Source: Candidatus Nitronauta litoralis (GTDB lineage Bacteria; Nitrospinota; Nitrospinia; Nitrospinales; Nitrospinaceae). Taken from it: a DNA stretch of 64,000 nt. Made by a program: the position numbers and the translations under genes. The first letter of the stretch is position 1. Every line of letters starts with the position of its first letter. This document shows positions 23,589-33,011 of this stretch, one piece after another. The stretch is taken from NCBI GenBank assembly GCA_015698285.1, contig CP048685.1, positions 1,612,001-1,676,000 on the forward strand. The letters are read 5' to 3'. The notes under the pieces were generated by a model that saw only the letters and a list, made by a program, of their open reading frames with translations, was not told where the DNA came from and made no database searches.

Positions 23589-25988
23589 ATGAAAGTTTTG
23601 TTGGCAGTTCTAACCTTTTGTCTGTTTGTGGCTAGTTGTTCGGTCACTATGGCTAACGATGAACAATCGTTTCAAAAGCTACCCAATTGGCGAAAACCCG
23701 AAATTTCTAATCTCAATAATAAAGAAAAGTCAGATCAACTATTAGGAATATCGGTTTCTTTTGATGATTCCCTGGAAAGTTCATATCAACCCCGGGCCTG
23801 GCTTGGGGTTTCCATTGGTCCTGCCTCGTCGGCCACAGACCCCGATTTGTTCGCACTAAAGGTATTGAAAGTGTTTCCTCAATCTCCAGCCGAGCAAGCT
23901 GGTTTCCAAACAGGTGACCTTATTGTCGGCTTGCAGGGAGAAAAACTAAGCAAGGGCAGTTTCGATTCCCTGTCACATCAATTCAGAAAGCAAATTTCAG
24001 AGGTGAAGGTTGGGGGTTCTGTTCGTCTTCAGGTTGAGCGAAATAAAAAACCTTTTTCTCTAAAGATCCAACTTGAGGCAAGGCCAGAAATCAGGACCGC
24101 ATTGGACTCTAAAGTAAAAGAAGCTAATTCGGTTGATAAGGAGGGCAAATCTCTATTGAGTCATCTGCTGAATTCTTCAGGAAAGCTGTCGGAGTTTAAT
24201 AAAAACTTAAGAGCTTTTGGCCAGAGGGCGGACGAGGTGGTCAGCACTGCGGTCAAAGGGGAAACATTCAATCCGTTTCGTTTAAATCTCATCACTTCCC
24301 TGATTCACCGCCCGTTGGCGTTGCCTGCCGTCGGGGACTCCTTGATTGGCGATCTCTATTCGGCATGGCAAGAGAACCAGCTCAATCTCTCTCACCTGAT
24401 TGAACAGGGTTCTGAATCCCTCGACTACACATTGCCTGCTGAGAACACCATTTCAGAAAATTCACCCCAAACGTTCACTCAATACCTTGACCGCCTTGTA
24501 AAAAAACTGACCGATGTCCAAAAGCGTTACCGGAAAGTGATCGGAAACCTCAGTCCGAATGAAATCACTCGACTGGAAAACTGGTTTCAAAAGTGGATGG
24601 CCTCGCTCGACCGCGAGGAGGAAGAACTTACGCCGAAGCAAAAAGAAAAATCAGAAACCCTGACGCTTGATTTGCTGGCGATAGCTTTAAAAGTCGATGT
24701 GCAGGGCATTCTGGCACTCGCACAGGAACTGGCAGAGGTTCTTGATATTCCCCGAATCCAGAAACTCGCGAACACCCGTTCCCAAACCATCCATTACCCG
24801 GAAGGGTGGACCGCAGATCCACAAAAAGATCGGACCTTGTTCCATACTCCGGCGGGTCTGGTGGTTATCGGCAATGAAGGTTCCAATGTTTACCGCGATG
24901 ACGCAGTCCTGATCCTCGATCTCGGTGGGAATGACATTTATCGCAACCATGCCGGTGGGGCGCGACCCGGCCTTCCCTTCTCTATTGTGATCGACCTGGC
25001 TGGAAATGACCGCTATTTATCCGATGAATCGTTCTCACAGGGCGCAGGGTTCCTCGGTGTCGGATTCCTGATCGATCTTGAAGGCGATGATTTTTATCAA
25101 GCCGGTGCCCTGGCCCAGGGCAATGGAATATTTGGTTCCGGATTGCTGGTCGACCTTGAGGGGCGCGACCATTACCGCTGTCAGGCATTCTGCCAGGCAT
25201 CGGCAGCGTGGGGGATCGGCATGCTGATAGATGAAAAAGGTTACGACGCTTATTCTACAGACCTTTACGCGCAAGGGTTTGGGTTCGTCAAAGGTTTCGG
25301 CGCCTTGCTGGATCGTGCGGGTAACGATCATTATTTTGCTGGGGGACGGGTGAAAGACTTCCGCCAGCCTGACAAGGCAACGCAATCCATGGCTCAGGGG
25401 TTTGGTTTGGGGCTTCGACCCTGGGAATCGGTCGCAGGTGCTTCGGGAGGAATTGGAATATTGTCCGATGCCGGAGGTAACGATGTCTATGCCGCCGATT
25501 ACTTTGCTCAGGGCTCGAGTTACTGGCTGGCATTGGGTATTCTGCACGATGCGTCGGGCCACGATCAATACATTGCGGGTCGTTATGCTCAGGGAGCCGG
25601 GGTTCATTATTCACTGGGCTTGCTGACGGATAATGAAGGTGATGACCAATACAGTGCCCACTTCGGTGTTTCACAGGGATGCGGTCACGATTTCGCGGCA
25701 GGGTTTTTGATGGACTATGAAGGAGACGATCGTTACCTCAGTGGAGTGTTGGCTCAGGGTGTGGGCAATGCCAACGGACTCGGTATGCTGGTAGACACCG
25801 GTGGTCGCGATGAATATTTTGTAAAATCGGAAGGACAGGGTCGCGGGCATTTCGAACCTCTGCGCGAAATGGGCAGTTTTGGTTTTTTGATCGATACAGG
25901 CGGAGGGGAGGATCAATACAGTGCAGGTGCCGTAAATGATCAGTCGGTGGTCAACAATAAATTTGGTTTTACAGCGGATATCAACTGA
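23589..25988 (+). CDS. Lipoprotein with PDZ domain and about twelve C-terminal 26-residue repeats
   Basis: The 799-residue protein starts with a signal peptide and lipobox VASC (Cys18), so it should be lipidated. A PDZ domain occupies about residues 60-165 (WLGVSIG to RLQVERNKKPFSL). A mostly helical middle follows, to about 430. The C-terminal half consists of about twelve units with consensus hydrophobic-x-D-x-x-G-x-D-x-Y, then about six residues, A-Q-G-x-G, and glycine near the end. Examples are FLIDLEGDDFYQAGALAQG and ILHDASGHDQYIAGRYAQG. The spacing suggests a stacked beta-solenoid, perhaps binding metal through the Asp ladder. I do not recognise a named family for the repeat. It is 21 bases before the amidohydrolase gene. 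Confidence 0.75.
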   Translation: MKVLLAVLTFCLFVASCSVTMANDEQSFQKLPNWRKPEISNLNNKEKSDQLLGISVSFDDSLESSYQPRAWLGVSIGPASSATDPDLFALKVLKVFPQSPAEQAGFQTGDLIVGLQGEKLSKGSFDSLSHQFRKQISEVKVGGSVRLQVERNKKPFSLKIQLEARPEIRTALDSKVKEANSVDKEGKSLLSHLLNSSGKLSEFNKNLRAFGQRADEVVSTAVKGETFNPFRLNLITSLIHRPLALPAVGDSLIGDLYSAWQENQLNLSHLIEQGSESLDYTLPAENTISENSPQTFTQYLDRLVKKLTDVQKRYRKVIGNLSPNEITRLENWFQKWMASLDREEEELTPKQKEKSETLTLDLLAIALKVDVQGILALAQELAEVLDIPRIQKLANTRSQTIHYPEGWTADPQKDRTLFHTPAGLVVIGNEGSNVYRDDAVLILDLGGNDIYRNHAGGARPGLPFSIVIDLAGNDRYLSDESFSQGAGFLGVGFLIDLEGDDFYQAGALAQGNGIFGSGLLVDLEGRDHYRCQAFCQASAAWGIGMLIDEKGYDAYSTDLYAQGFGFVKGFGALLDRAGNDHYFAGGRVKDFRQPDKATQSMAQGFGLGLRPWESVAGASGGIGILSDAGGNDVYAADYFAQGSSYWLALGILHDASGHDQYIAGRYAQGAGVHYSLGLLTDNEGDDQYSAHFGVSQGCGHDFAAGFLMDYEGDDRYLSGVLAQGVGNANGLGMLVDTGGRDEYFVKSEGQGRGHFEPLREMGSFGFLIDTGGGEDQYSAGAVNDQSVVNNKFGFTADIN

Positions 25989-26009
25989 CATCTCAGGATT
26001 AGCAAAAAA

Positions 26010-27230
26010 ATGAAACGCATTTTGTTCGGGCAGCTAGTGACTATGGCGGAGGAACCGGACGCTCCTCCCCTTGAAAACGGAGAGCTGTTAATTGATGGTG
26101 AAAATATTGTGGCCATCAACTCACAGCCTTCCGAAAGCTTTTCAGGTGAGACCATTGATTTATCCGACAGCCTCATCCTGCCCGGATTTGTAAACGCGCA
26201 TTGCCATTTGTCGCTCTCCGGACTGAAAGGAAAAATTCCCCAAGGTTTGAAATTCGTCAACTGGATCAGACAGGTTGTGAAGTTAAACACTGCACTTCCT
26301 TTTACCGAGCGCGCCAGAGAAATGCAGATAGCTGCGCAGGAGATGCTGGCATCAGGGGTCACCACTTTGGTTGACTATTTTTCCCATCCTGAACTACTGC
26401 CCGAATACGCACAACTTCCTTTTCGGCAGGTTTTGCTTTACGAGGTGCTGGGGTTTCAAAAGAGCAAGGCAGAGGAGAACGTGCGTCGAGTCGAATCCCT
26501 GTTAAAAGAACACACCGGACATGATGGAAAAATCCAATTGGGTCTGGCTCCACATGCACCTTATTCGGTGGCACCGGAGTTGTATGAAAAGTTGATTGAA
26601 CTGGCTGAAAAATACCAGTGTCTCTGGTCATGCCACGTGGCAGAAGTAGCGGAGGAGCAGGAGTTTTTGGAAACTGGAAAAGGTCCGTTTCGCGATTTAC
26701 TTGAGGAACGTGGGGTCTGGGAAGAAACCTGGAACCCTCCGGGTGTTTCCCCGGTGAAGTATCTGGATGAGATGGATGTCCTTGAAAATATGCAGGCGGT
26801 CCACCTTAATAAAATGGATGAACAGGATATTCATTTGCTGAAAAGAAATAATGCCAGTGCTGTGTTTTGCCCTGGCTCCACACGCTGGTTCGGGCGCGCG
26901 CGATACATTCCGGTGCGCGAACTGCTGGATGCCGGGATTCCGGTTGGGCTGGGCACGGATTCTTATGCCAGCAATGATGGATTGAATTTTTTAAGAGAGA
27001 TCCGGTTGGCGGGTGCGATGCTGCCAGATGTTTCGCGGGCAGAAATTTTATGGATGGCAACAGTGGGTGGTGCGTTGGCCTCCGGAATATCAGGAGGGGA
27101 ACTGGTGATGGGTGCCCGGGCCGATTTGATTGTTTTTCGGTTAAAGAATAAGTCCAGGATTTGGTGGGATACCATTTTTGATCAGATCGGCGAGGGCCCT
27201 GATAGAGTATTTATGGCCGGAAGCGCATAA
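26010..27230 (+). CDS. Amidohydrolase/deaminase, resembling aminofutalosine deaminase
   Basis: The 406-residue protein is a metal-dependent amidohydrolase of the TrzA/ATZ branch. Visible ligands are HxH in VNAHCHLSLSG (about residues 63-73), His in GLAPHAPYS, His in WSCHVAEVAEE and Asp in GLGTDSYASND. The C-terminal AGALASG-like and ADLIVFRL segments form the small beta domain. The VNAHCHL motif with SGLKG resembles deaminases of the futalosine menaquinone pathway, but no other mqn gene is present, so the substrate is a guess. S-adenosylhomocysteine or guanine deaminases of the same branch are alternatives. Confidence 0.8.
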   Translation: MKRILFGQLVTMAEEPDAPPLENGELLIDGENIVAINSQPSESFSGETIDLSDSLILPGFVNAHCHLSLSGLKGKIPQGLKFVNWIRQVVKLNTALPFTERAREMQIAAQEMLASGVTTLVDYFSHPELLPEYAQLPFRQVLLYEVLGFQKSKAEENVRRVESLLKEHTGHDGKIQLGLAPHAPYSVAPELYEKLIELAEKYQCLWSCHVAEVAEEQEFLETGKGPFRDLLEERGVWEETWNPPGVSPVKYLDEMDVLENMQAVHLNKMDEQDIHLLKRNNASAVFCPGSTRWFGRARYIPVRELLDAGIPVGLGTDSYASNDGLNFLREIRLAGAMLPDVSRAEILWMATVGGALASGISGGELVMGARADLIVFRLKNKSRIWWDTIFDQIGEGPDRVFMAGSA

Positions 27231-27391
27231 GTCCGTATTTGGGTTTCTCTTGTTAACCATTTAATTTAATTGACGTAGTTTGGATATTGGGAATAAATAT
27301 TTTTTGATATTGACGTGCTGATATACCTCCCTTAGCCTGATCTTATTGGAAAAAAGGCAAAAAAAAATTTAAATAAGTTCGGTGGTTGAGT

Positions 27392-28366
27392 ATGACGGAT
27401 CCCCAGACCATTTTGATTGTTGATGATGAAAAGCAGAATGTAAAATTATTGAATGCGTTTTTGCGTCCAATGGGATACCGATTGTTGATTGCAAATAATG
27501 GTCGGGAAGCGATCGATGTAGTCAAACATGAGGATATTGATTTAATCATCCTTGATATAAATATGCCGGTACTATCCGGAATCGAAGTATGTAAAATTCT
27601 TAAAAATGACCCTAAATACCAACTCATTCCAATCATTCTGGTTTCGGCGCTCAATGGTCAGGAAGTAAGGATTGAAGGTATTGATGTGGGGGCCATTGAG
27701 TTTATTTCCAAACCAGTAGACCTCAAAGAATTAGAAGTGAGAGTAAAAAGTTCGTTAAAATTAAAAAAATTAACGGACCATCTGGAGTCTGCTGAGGAGG
27801 TATTGATTGCGCTGGCAGCGGCAGTTGCGGCCCGTGACGACTACACCGGGGAGCATGTCGATCGGGTAACGGCAACTGCCTTGGCCATTGGAAAAAGCAT
27901 GAACCTGAGTCCTGAAGATTTGGAAGGCCTCAGAAAGGGGGCACGGCTTCATGATGTGGGTAAAATTGGGATCCCCGACAAAATTCTGTTAAAGCCGGGA
28001 AAACTTGATGATGAAGAGTTTAATACAATCAAACAGCACTCCAGGATCGGGTATGATTTGTGCCGGGGACTCAAAACTATTGGCAAGGGACTGGATTTGG
28101 TATTAATGCATCATGAAAAACTCGATGGCAGTGGATACCCTCGGGGTTTACTTGGTAAGGACATTTGTCTTCCCGTAAGAATTTTAACTGTGGCTGATAT
28201 TTTTGATGCGCTCACTTCAACTCGGGCTTACCGGAACAGCCTGAGCCTGGAGCAATCTTTTGAAATATTATTCAAACAGGTTGAGGAAAATAAAATCGAC
28301 GGAGATGTTTTCGGAACATTGAGATCACTTTGTGAAAAGGGCGCAGAATTCTGCCTGGCAAGTTAA
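27392..28366 (+). CDS. Response regulator with REC and HD-GYP domains
   Basis: The 324-residue protein has a receiver domain with acidic pocket DDE at residues 11-13 and the predicted phospho-acceptor Asp55 in LIILDINMP. Lys in ISKPVD follows. An HD-GYP phosphodiesterase domain comes next, with HDVGKIGIPDKIL, the MHHEKLDGSGYP motif and ADIFDALTS. HD-GYP enzymes of this type degrade cyclic di-GMP. The ATG at 27392 follows GGTGG; an in-frame TTG two codons earlier is also possible. No histidine kinase is adjacent. It converges with a second HD-GYP gene. Confidence 0.9.
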   Translation: MTDPQTILIVDDEKQNVKLLNAFLRPMGYRLLIANNGREAIDVVKHEDIDLIILDINMPVLSGIEVCKILKNDPKYQLIPIILVSALNGQEVRIEGIDVGAIEFISKPVDLKELEVRVKSSLKLKKLTDHLESAEEVLIALAAAVAARDDYTGEHVDRVTATALAIGKSMNLSPEDLEGLRKGARLHDVGKIGIPDKILLKPGKLDDEEFNTIKQHSRIGYDLCRGLKTIGKGLDLVLMHHEKLDGSGYPRGLLGKDICLPVRILTVADIFDALTSTRAYRNSLSLEQSFEILFKQVEENKIDGDVFGTLRSLCEKGAEFCLAS

Positions 28367-28402
28367 AATAGGCTCAATATTCTTTTAATTGAAACCCGAA
28401 TC

Positions 28403-29413
28403 CTAAGAAGACCCCATTATTTGTATAAAAGTTTTCAGGACGCCAGGTTCAAACTGCCCCTTTAAATCGTTCACCATAATATTGAGAGTTTCAAAAGGGC
28501 TGTAGTTTTTCGGCCGATAGGTACGGGGATTCCTCAACGTATCAAACGAGTCGGCAATTTTACAAATCCTGGCAAGCGGGGAGATCTGTTTTCCCACAAG
28601 TTTTTTGGGGTAGCCGCTTCCATCCCAGCTTTCGTGGTGCTGCTCCACAATATCCAATACCGAATCCGGGTACCTGTTTAATTTAGCCAGCAATTTCTTT
28701 CCTTCAATAGGATGGTTTTTTAAATGCAACACGTCCTCTTGATTCAGGTTTTTGTTGGCAGACAGGCTCGGCAGAACTCCAAAGTCGTGGTACAAACCCT
28801 CTTTTGAGATCACCTCTTTTGGAACCGAGAACAATCCAATATCGTGAAACAAGGCACCGATTCCCAGCGAGTGGAGTTCAGTAGGTTTCAGTCCCACGTG
28901 GGTTCCATAGGCCAGACTGTAGAAAGCGACATTTACGCTGTGCGTGTAGGAGGTGATGTCGTTGGCCACTTGCTTGGCCATTGTTTCAAATTTGACATCC
29001 GATTCGGAAAAAAGGCCTCGCATCGTAGTCACCACCACATTAGCGGTGTCCCCCATAATTTTCGAAGGGCCCTCCTCGTAAATGTCCCCAACAAGTTCCC
29101 GGGCCGCTAAAAATAGTTTTTTGGTTGCCATTTTGCGCGAGATCAGATTTTTCTGGGAAAGGACTTTTAAATGTTGTGACATTTGTTTGAAATAGGCATT
29201 GCGGTCGTCAACATGGATATAAATTTTTTGTTCCAGGCACCCGGTGCTTAGCAGCATTTTGATTTTATTCTGGTGCTGTTTGGAATGATCCGCGAACAGG
29301 ACAAACTTTTCCCCACCCCCTAGCTTTTCCTTCACATAGATAGAAAAAGCCTGATTGTCTTTCCTGTTGAGGAATTCCTTGTCGATCAAACGAAAAGATG
29401 ATTTCTTCTTCAT
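28403..29413 (-). CDS. HD-GYP domain protein with variant first motif
   Basis: The product of about 336 residues has an N-terminal domain I do not recognise (about residues 1-125) and then an HD-GYP domain. The catalytic region reads HDIGLFSVP, where HDIGKIGVP is usual, so the conserved Lys is replaced by Leu. The HHESWDGSGYP motif and ADSFDTL are intact. It likely acts on cyclic di-GMP or a related dinucleotide, but the Lys change may weaken activity. ATG 29413 is preferred to TTG 29425; neither has a strong ribosome binding site. It is convergent with the REC/HD-GYP gene with about 36 bases between. Confidence 0.8.
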   Translation of the reverse strand: MKKKSSFRLIDKEFLNRKDNQAFSIYVKEKLGGGEKFVLFADHSKQHQNKIKMLLSTGCLEQKIYIHVDDRNAYFKQMSQHLKVLSQKNLISRKMATKKLFLAARELVGDIYEEGPSKIMGDTANVVVTTMRGLFSESDVKFETMAKQVANDITSYTHSVNVAFYSLAYGTHVGLKPTELHSLGIGALFHDIGLFSVPKEVISKEGLYHDFGVLPSLSANKNLNQEDVLHLKNHPIEGKKLLAKLNRYPDSVLDIVEQHHESWDGSGYPKKLVGKQISPLARICKIADSFDTLRNPRTYRPKNYSPFETLNIMVNDLKGQFEPGVLKTFIQIMGSS

Positions 29414-30055
29414 TACATTTGGCAAATAATATGGGTTAAGTAAAAGCCGCTAAAAAAGGTTCGAGTCGTTTCTAAATTTAAAAGCAACTCCGGGGCCAAC
29501 TCCAATCCTCATTTTATCCCACAAAAAAGGGTGTTTAGCATTAAGAAGGAAAAAATAACCTTCCTGAAAATCAAAAAAACAACGAAATTGTTGAAGATGG
29601 AAAATTCCCTTTTGCAATATTATGTCAGGGGTGTTTTTGTAGTGGGAAGTATTTTTTGGCCCTATTCCCTAAAAGGCGGCTTTTCCTGGCGGGGCGGTTG
29701 GTAAATTCTCGCCTGGTTTCTATAATAGTATTGAGGGCTTGCCATAAAGATGATACAATAATTGTTTCTTTAGGGGAGTATTGTTCAAAACCGACCGGGT
29801 TTTTAAAAAGTCCACATTTTCCATTGACATTGATCAAAATGCGCCTATATAATGGCGGTTTTTCGGTAACCCAAGACGACCGACTTTTCAGCCGGTTCTG
29901 GCTTGTTTTTTAAGGTTTTTTGCCGGGGCGCGGTGAGGGGTCGGGGCTTGTTTTTTTGTGGTCTAGCCTCCCAGGTCTGAAGTTTTCTCCCTATAAAAGA
30001 GGAATAACCATAAGACGGTTGTGCTGAAGACAGGTGGTTGCCTCCGAATTATTGC
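29414..30055. other. Intergenic stretch of about 640 bases before the tRNA cluster
   Basis: No supported gene was found. It holds the start region of the minus-strand HD-GYP gene and, at 29824-29853, a strong promoter for the tRNA-rpmG-secE-nusG unit, which leaves a leader of nearly 200 bases before tRNA-Tyr. Confidence 0.6.
29824..29853 (+). promoter_or_regulatory. Strong sigma-70-like promoter for the tRNA/rpmG/secE/nusG unit
   Basis: A perfect TTGACA (29824-29829) and a perfect TATAAT (29848-29853) are separated by 18 bases. No other promoter this good lies between here and tRNA-Tyr. Confidence 0.75.
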
Positions 30056-30137
30056 GGGGAGATTCCCGAGCGGCCAAAGGGGACAGACTGTAAATCTGTT
30101 GGTTCTGCCTTCGGAGGTTCGAATCCTCCTCTCCCCA
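30056..30137 (+). tRNA. tRNA-Tyr(GTA)
   Basis: Acceptor GGGGAGA/TCTCCCC with discriminator A. The anticodon stem CAGA/TCTG encloses CTGTAAA with anticodon GTA. A long variable arm and T arm GGAGGTTCGAATCCTCC follow. The CCA end is not encoded. It is first in the tRNA cluster upstream of secE. Confidence 0.95.
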
Positions 30138-30260
30138 TTTTGATTTCAGGGTGCTTTTTAATTCTCCCTTTGTCAGATTGGATTGTTTTGGACTCTTTGG
30201 TTTTAAAGGGTTGGTCGGGCAAGTGGGTTGGTTTAGATAGTGCTGAGAAAGAAGGGTTAG

Positions 30261-30337
30261 GCGGGAATAGCTCAGTTGGCTAGAGCGTCAGCCTTCCAAG
30301 CTGAGGGTCGCGGGTTCGAGTCCCGTTTCCCGCTCCA
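30261..30337 (+). tRNA. tRNA-Gly(TCC)
   Basis: Acceptor GCGGGAA/TTCCCGC, anticodon arm CAGCCTTCCAAGCTG with anticodon TCC, T loop GTTCGAG. The 3' CCA is encoded. Second gene of the cluster. Confidence 0.95.
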
Positions 30338-30442
30338 GTTTTTTTTTGTGGGGCGGACCTGGATGGTCGGCGGGATAAAGAGTTGAGGTTTTTTTTTGGC
30401 TCTCCATAAAGGTGTGCGGTGGCATCTTGAAAAAGGGAAAAT

Positions 30443-30517
30443 GCCCACGTAGCTCAGGGGTGGAGCACTTCCTTGGTAAGGAAGAGGCCATCGGTTCAAA
30501 TCCGATCGTGGGCTCCA
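30443..30517 (+). tRNA. tRNA-Thr(GGT)
   Basis: Acceptor GCCCACG/CGTGGGC, anticodon stem CTTCC/GGAAG with loop TTGGTAA and anticodon GGT, T loop GTTCAAA. The 3' CCA is encoded. In many bacteria a tuf gene follows this tRNA; here rpmG follows directly. Confidence 0.95.
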
Positions 30518-30599
30518 GATAACTTAAGTTTAAGACAGGGCGGCGGTAGGCTAGGGGTGGCTATCGGCGGCATTCGGCAAGAGATAAGAGGGAAAAAAT

Positions 30600-30749
30600 A
30601 TGAGAGATATCATTCAATTGGCCTGCGGTGAATGTAAACGCCGCAATTACTCCACGACGAAAAATAAAAAGAAAACCACGTCGCGGCTGGAATTTAGTAA
30701 GTTTTGTCGTTTTTGTCGGAAGCACACCCCTCATAAAGAAACGAAGTGA
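30600..30749 (+). CDS. rpmG: 50S ribosomal protein L33, zinc-binding form
   Basis: The 49-residue product reads [17 protein letters not shown] at its start and [16 protein letters not shown] at its end. Two CxxC pairs (Cys9/12 and Cys35/38) mark the zinc-binding version of L33. It lies between tRNA-Thr and tRNA-Trp, the usual place of rpmG ahead of secE-nusG. Confidence 0.95.
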   Translation: MRDIIQLACGECKRRNYSTTKNKKKTTSRLEFSKFCRFCRKHTPHKETK

Positions 30750-30834
30750 TCCGGTTTGACCGGTTTTGGGCGGGTCTTTGGTCCAGTGGGTCTGTCTTTT
30801 GGTGATCTGCCATTGTTTGTTCGGGGAATTGAAT

Positions 30835-30908
30835 AGGCCAGTAGCTCGAACTGGTAGAGCGCCGGTCTCCAAAACCGGATGTTGGGGGTTCGAATCCCTC
30901 CTGGCCTG
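30835..30908 (+). tRNA. tRNA-Trp(CCA)
   Basis: Acceptor AGGCCAG/CTGGCCT with discriminator G. The anticodon stem CCGGT/ACCGG encloses CTCCAAA with anticodon CCA. T loop GTTCGAA. The 3' CCA is not encoded. It directly precedes secE, as in many bacteria. Confidence 0.95.
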
Positions 30909-31002
30909 TATTTTTTTAGGCAGCTCAGGGTTTGTGGGCTGCAGGCCCTCGGTGTTTAGGGGGTTGGTTGGGGATTTTCTCCAGAAAAGTTACGGGGTGT
31001 AG

Positions 31003-31191
31003 ATGTTTGGCAAGGCAATTGAATTTTTGACTGGGGTCAGGCAGGAGGTCAAGCGGGTGACTTGGCCCTCTCGTCGTGAAGCTCTTGGTGGAACAGGGGT
31101 GGTTTTGTTTGTTGTCTTTCTGTTCTCGGTGTTTCTTGGAATTGTGGACACCATATTGGGGAAAATAATTGAGTCTCTCATCGCAGGTTGA
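31003..31191 (+). CDS. secE: Preprotein translocase subunit SecE
   Basis: The 62-residue protein is the single-span bacterial form. It has the conserved amphipathic FLTGVRQEVKRVTWPSRREAL helix and one transmembrane segment (VVLFVVFLFSVFLGIVD). It clamps SecY in the translocon. It sits between tRNA-Trp and nusG as usual; the SecY partner is at 56150-57466. Confidence 0.95.
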   Translation: MFGKAIEFLTGVRQEVKRVTWPSRREALGGTGVVLFVVFLFSVFLGIVDTILGKIIESLIAG

Positions 31192-31207
31192 AGTGCCCGG
31201 TACCGGG

Positions 31208-31729
31208 ATGGAATGGTATGTGATTCATACCTATTCCGGGTATGAGAACAAGGTAAAGGCCAGTCTCGAGGAGCGGTTTGCGCACTCCGGTGTGCGTGAA
31301 AAGCTGGGGCAGGTTGTGATTCCCACTGAAGAGGTGATCGAGATCCGCGGTGGGAAAAAGAAGATCACCTCCCGGAAGTTTTTCCCGGGATATGTTCTGA
31401 TTCAAGTCGATATGGATCAGGATATCTGGTACCTGATTAAAAATACTCCGAAAGTCACCGGGTTTCCCGGCGGTGCGCAGCCCGTGCCTTTGACCGAGGA
31501 GGAAGTGAAAAGTGTTCTCGAGCAGATGGCGGGCGAATCGACACGGCCGAAGCCGAAATTTTCGTTTGAGAAGGGTGAAAGTGTGCGGGTGATTGAGGGT
31601 CCGTTCATGAACTTCAATGGTGTGGTTGAGGAAGTTCATCCGGAAAAAGGCAAGGTCAAGGTCATGGTATCGATTTTTGGTCGGGCCACACCTGTGGAAT
31701 TGGAGTTCCCGCAAGTCGAAAAGGTTTAG
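31208..31729 (+). CDS. nusG: Transcription termination/antitermination factor NusG
   Basis: The 173-residue protein has the NGN domain (MEWYVIHTYSGYENKVK, RKFFPGYVLIQVDMD, VTGFPGG) and a C-terminal KOW domain (GESVRVIEGPFMNFNGVVEEV). It binds RNA polymerase and links it to Rho or the ribosome. ATG 31208 gives the usual family N-terminus; the frame also opens at TTG 31169 inside secE, which would add an atypical extension. Downstream is the L11 operon. Confidence 0.95.
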   Translation: MEWYVIHTYSGYENKVKASLEERFAHSGVREKLGQVVIPTEEVIEIRGGKKKITSRKFFPGYVLIQVDMDQDIWYLIKNTPKVTGFPGGAQPVPLTEEEVKSVLEQMAGESTRPKPKFSFEKGESVRVIEGPFMNFNGVVEEVHPEKGKVKVMVSIFGRATPVELEFPQVEKV

Positions 31730-31857
31730 GGTCTGGCGTCCTTTGTTTGGGGCTGTCGATTGATGGATTAGGGTTTTTGGATAAACAGAAGACTTTGGGG
31801 TAGCTCAAAGTGTTTTTCGTTGCCGTCTCCGATGTGAGCGGCCTTACAGGAATTTAA

Positions 31858-32289
31858 ATGGCGACCAAAAAGAAAATAACATCACTGATTAAATTACAGA
31901 TTCCAGGTGGGCAGGCTAATCCTTCTCCTCCTGTTGGTCCCGCGCTCGGTCAGGCCGGGGTCAATATCATGGATTTCTGTAAGGCGTTTAATGCGGCAAC
32001 CCAGGCGGATACCGGGACCTTGATTCCGGTGGTTATTACGGTTTATGAGGACCGTTCCTTCAGTTTCATAACCAAGCAGCCGCCGGCAAGTGCGCTGATC
32101 AAGCAGGCCGCAGGTATTGCCAAGGGATCCTCCAATCCAAGTCGTGAGTCGGTGGGGGAGCTCACCCGTGATCAGGTGAAGCAGATTGCTGAAAAGAAAA
32201 TGCCCGACTTGAACGCCTATGATGTTGAAGGGGCGATGAAGATTATTGAGGGTTCAGCCAACAGTATGGGAATCAAGGTTAAGGATTAA
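31858..32289 (+). CDS. rplK: 50S ribosomal protein L11
   Basis: The 143-residue protein has the conserved [27 protein letters not shown] start and a C-terminal rRNA-binding domain ending in SANSMGIKV. It forms the GTPase-associated centre with 23S rRNA and L10/L7/L12. Its ATG lies 128 bases after nusG, so a separate leader or promoter may exist there, though none was convincing. Confidence 0.97.
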   Translation: MATKKKITSLIKLQIPGGQANPSPPVGPALGQAGVNIMDFCKAFNAATQADTGTLIPVVITVYEDRSFSFITKQPPASALIKQAAGIAKGSSNPSRESVGELTRDQVKQIAEKKMPDLNAYDVEGAMKIIEGSANSMGIKVKD

Positions 32290-32306
32290 GGGAGAGAAGG
32301 AAGTTT

Positions 32307-32996
32307 ATGGCTAAATACTCGAAAAGTTATCGCGCCGCCTCAGAGAAAGTGGACCGCGACAAGCGTTACGAGCTTGCAGAAGCTCTCACTCTTTGTAAAG
32401 AGGGGGTTAAAACCAAGTACGACCAGTCGGTTGATGTTGCGGTGCGTTTGGGGGTTGATCCTCGCAAGGCTGATCAAAACATTCGCGGCAGCGTTGTGCT
32501 TCCCAAAGGGACTGGAAAAACTTTCCGTATCCTGGTGTTTGCAAAGGGTGAAAAGGAAATCGAAGCTAAAAATGCAGGCGTGGATTTTGTCGGCGGTGAA
32601 GATCTGGTGGCAAAAATTCAAGGCGGTTGGACCGATTTTGATCGTGTCATTGCGACCCCTGACATGATGGGGCTGGTGGGGCGGTTGGGAAAGGTGCTTG
32701 GGCCACGGGGATTGATGCCGAACCCCAAGACCGGGACCGTGACTTTTGACATTCAGCAGGCGGTTGATCAGATCAAGGCGGGTAAGGTTGATTTCCGTGT
32801 TGATAAAGGTGGGATAGTGCATGCGCCGATCGGCAAGCTCAGTTTTTCTGCCGATGATCTGGCTGAAAATTTTAAGGAATTGATGTCGGCGCTAGTGAAG
32901 ATGAAGCCCGCCACCAGCAAAGGTACTTATGTTCAGAGTGTTGCCCTGTCGAGCACGATGGGTGTGGGAATCAAAATCGCGTATTCGCCTAATTAA
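32307..32996 (+). CDS. rplA: 50S ribosomal protein L1
   Basis: The 229-residue protein shows the family features [16 protein letters not shown]-like [50 protein letters not shown]-type runs and GTVTFD. It binds the L1 stalk of 23S rRNA and in many bacteria also represses its own operon. It follows rplK by 17 bases with an in-operon Shine-Dalgarno. Confidence 0.97.
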   Translation: MAKYSKSYRAASEKVDRDKRYELAEALTLCKEGVKTKYDQSVDVAVRLGVDPRKADQNIRGSVVLPKGTGKTFRILVFAKGEKEIEAKNAGVDFVGGEDLVAKIQGGWTDFDRVIATPDMMGLVGRLGKVLGPRGLMPNPKTGTVTFDIQQAVDQIKAGKVDFRVDKGGIVHAPIGKLSFSADDLAENFKELMSALVKMKPATSKGTYVQSVALSSTMGVGIKIAYSPN

Positions 32997-33011
32997 CGGA
33001 AAGGGACCGTT

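Noticed and set aside
24900-25988. CRISPR-like or DNA-level tandem repeat in the PDZ lipoprotein gene
   Set aside because: The repeat exists at protein level only; DNA copies are too divergent and lack spacers.
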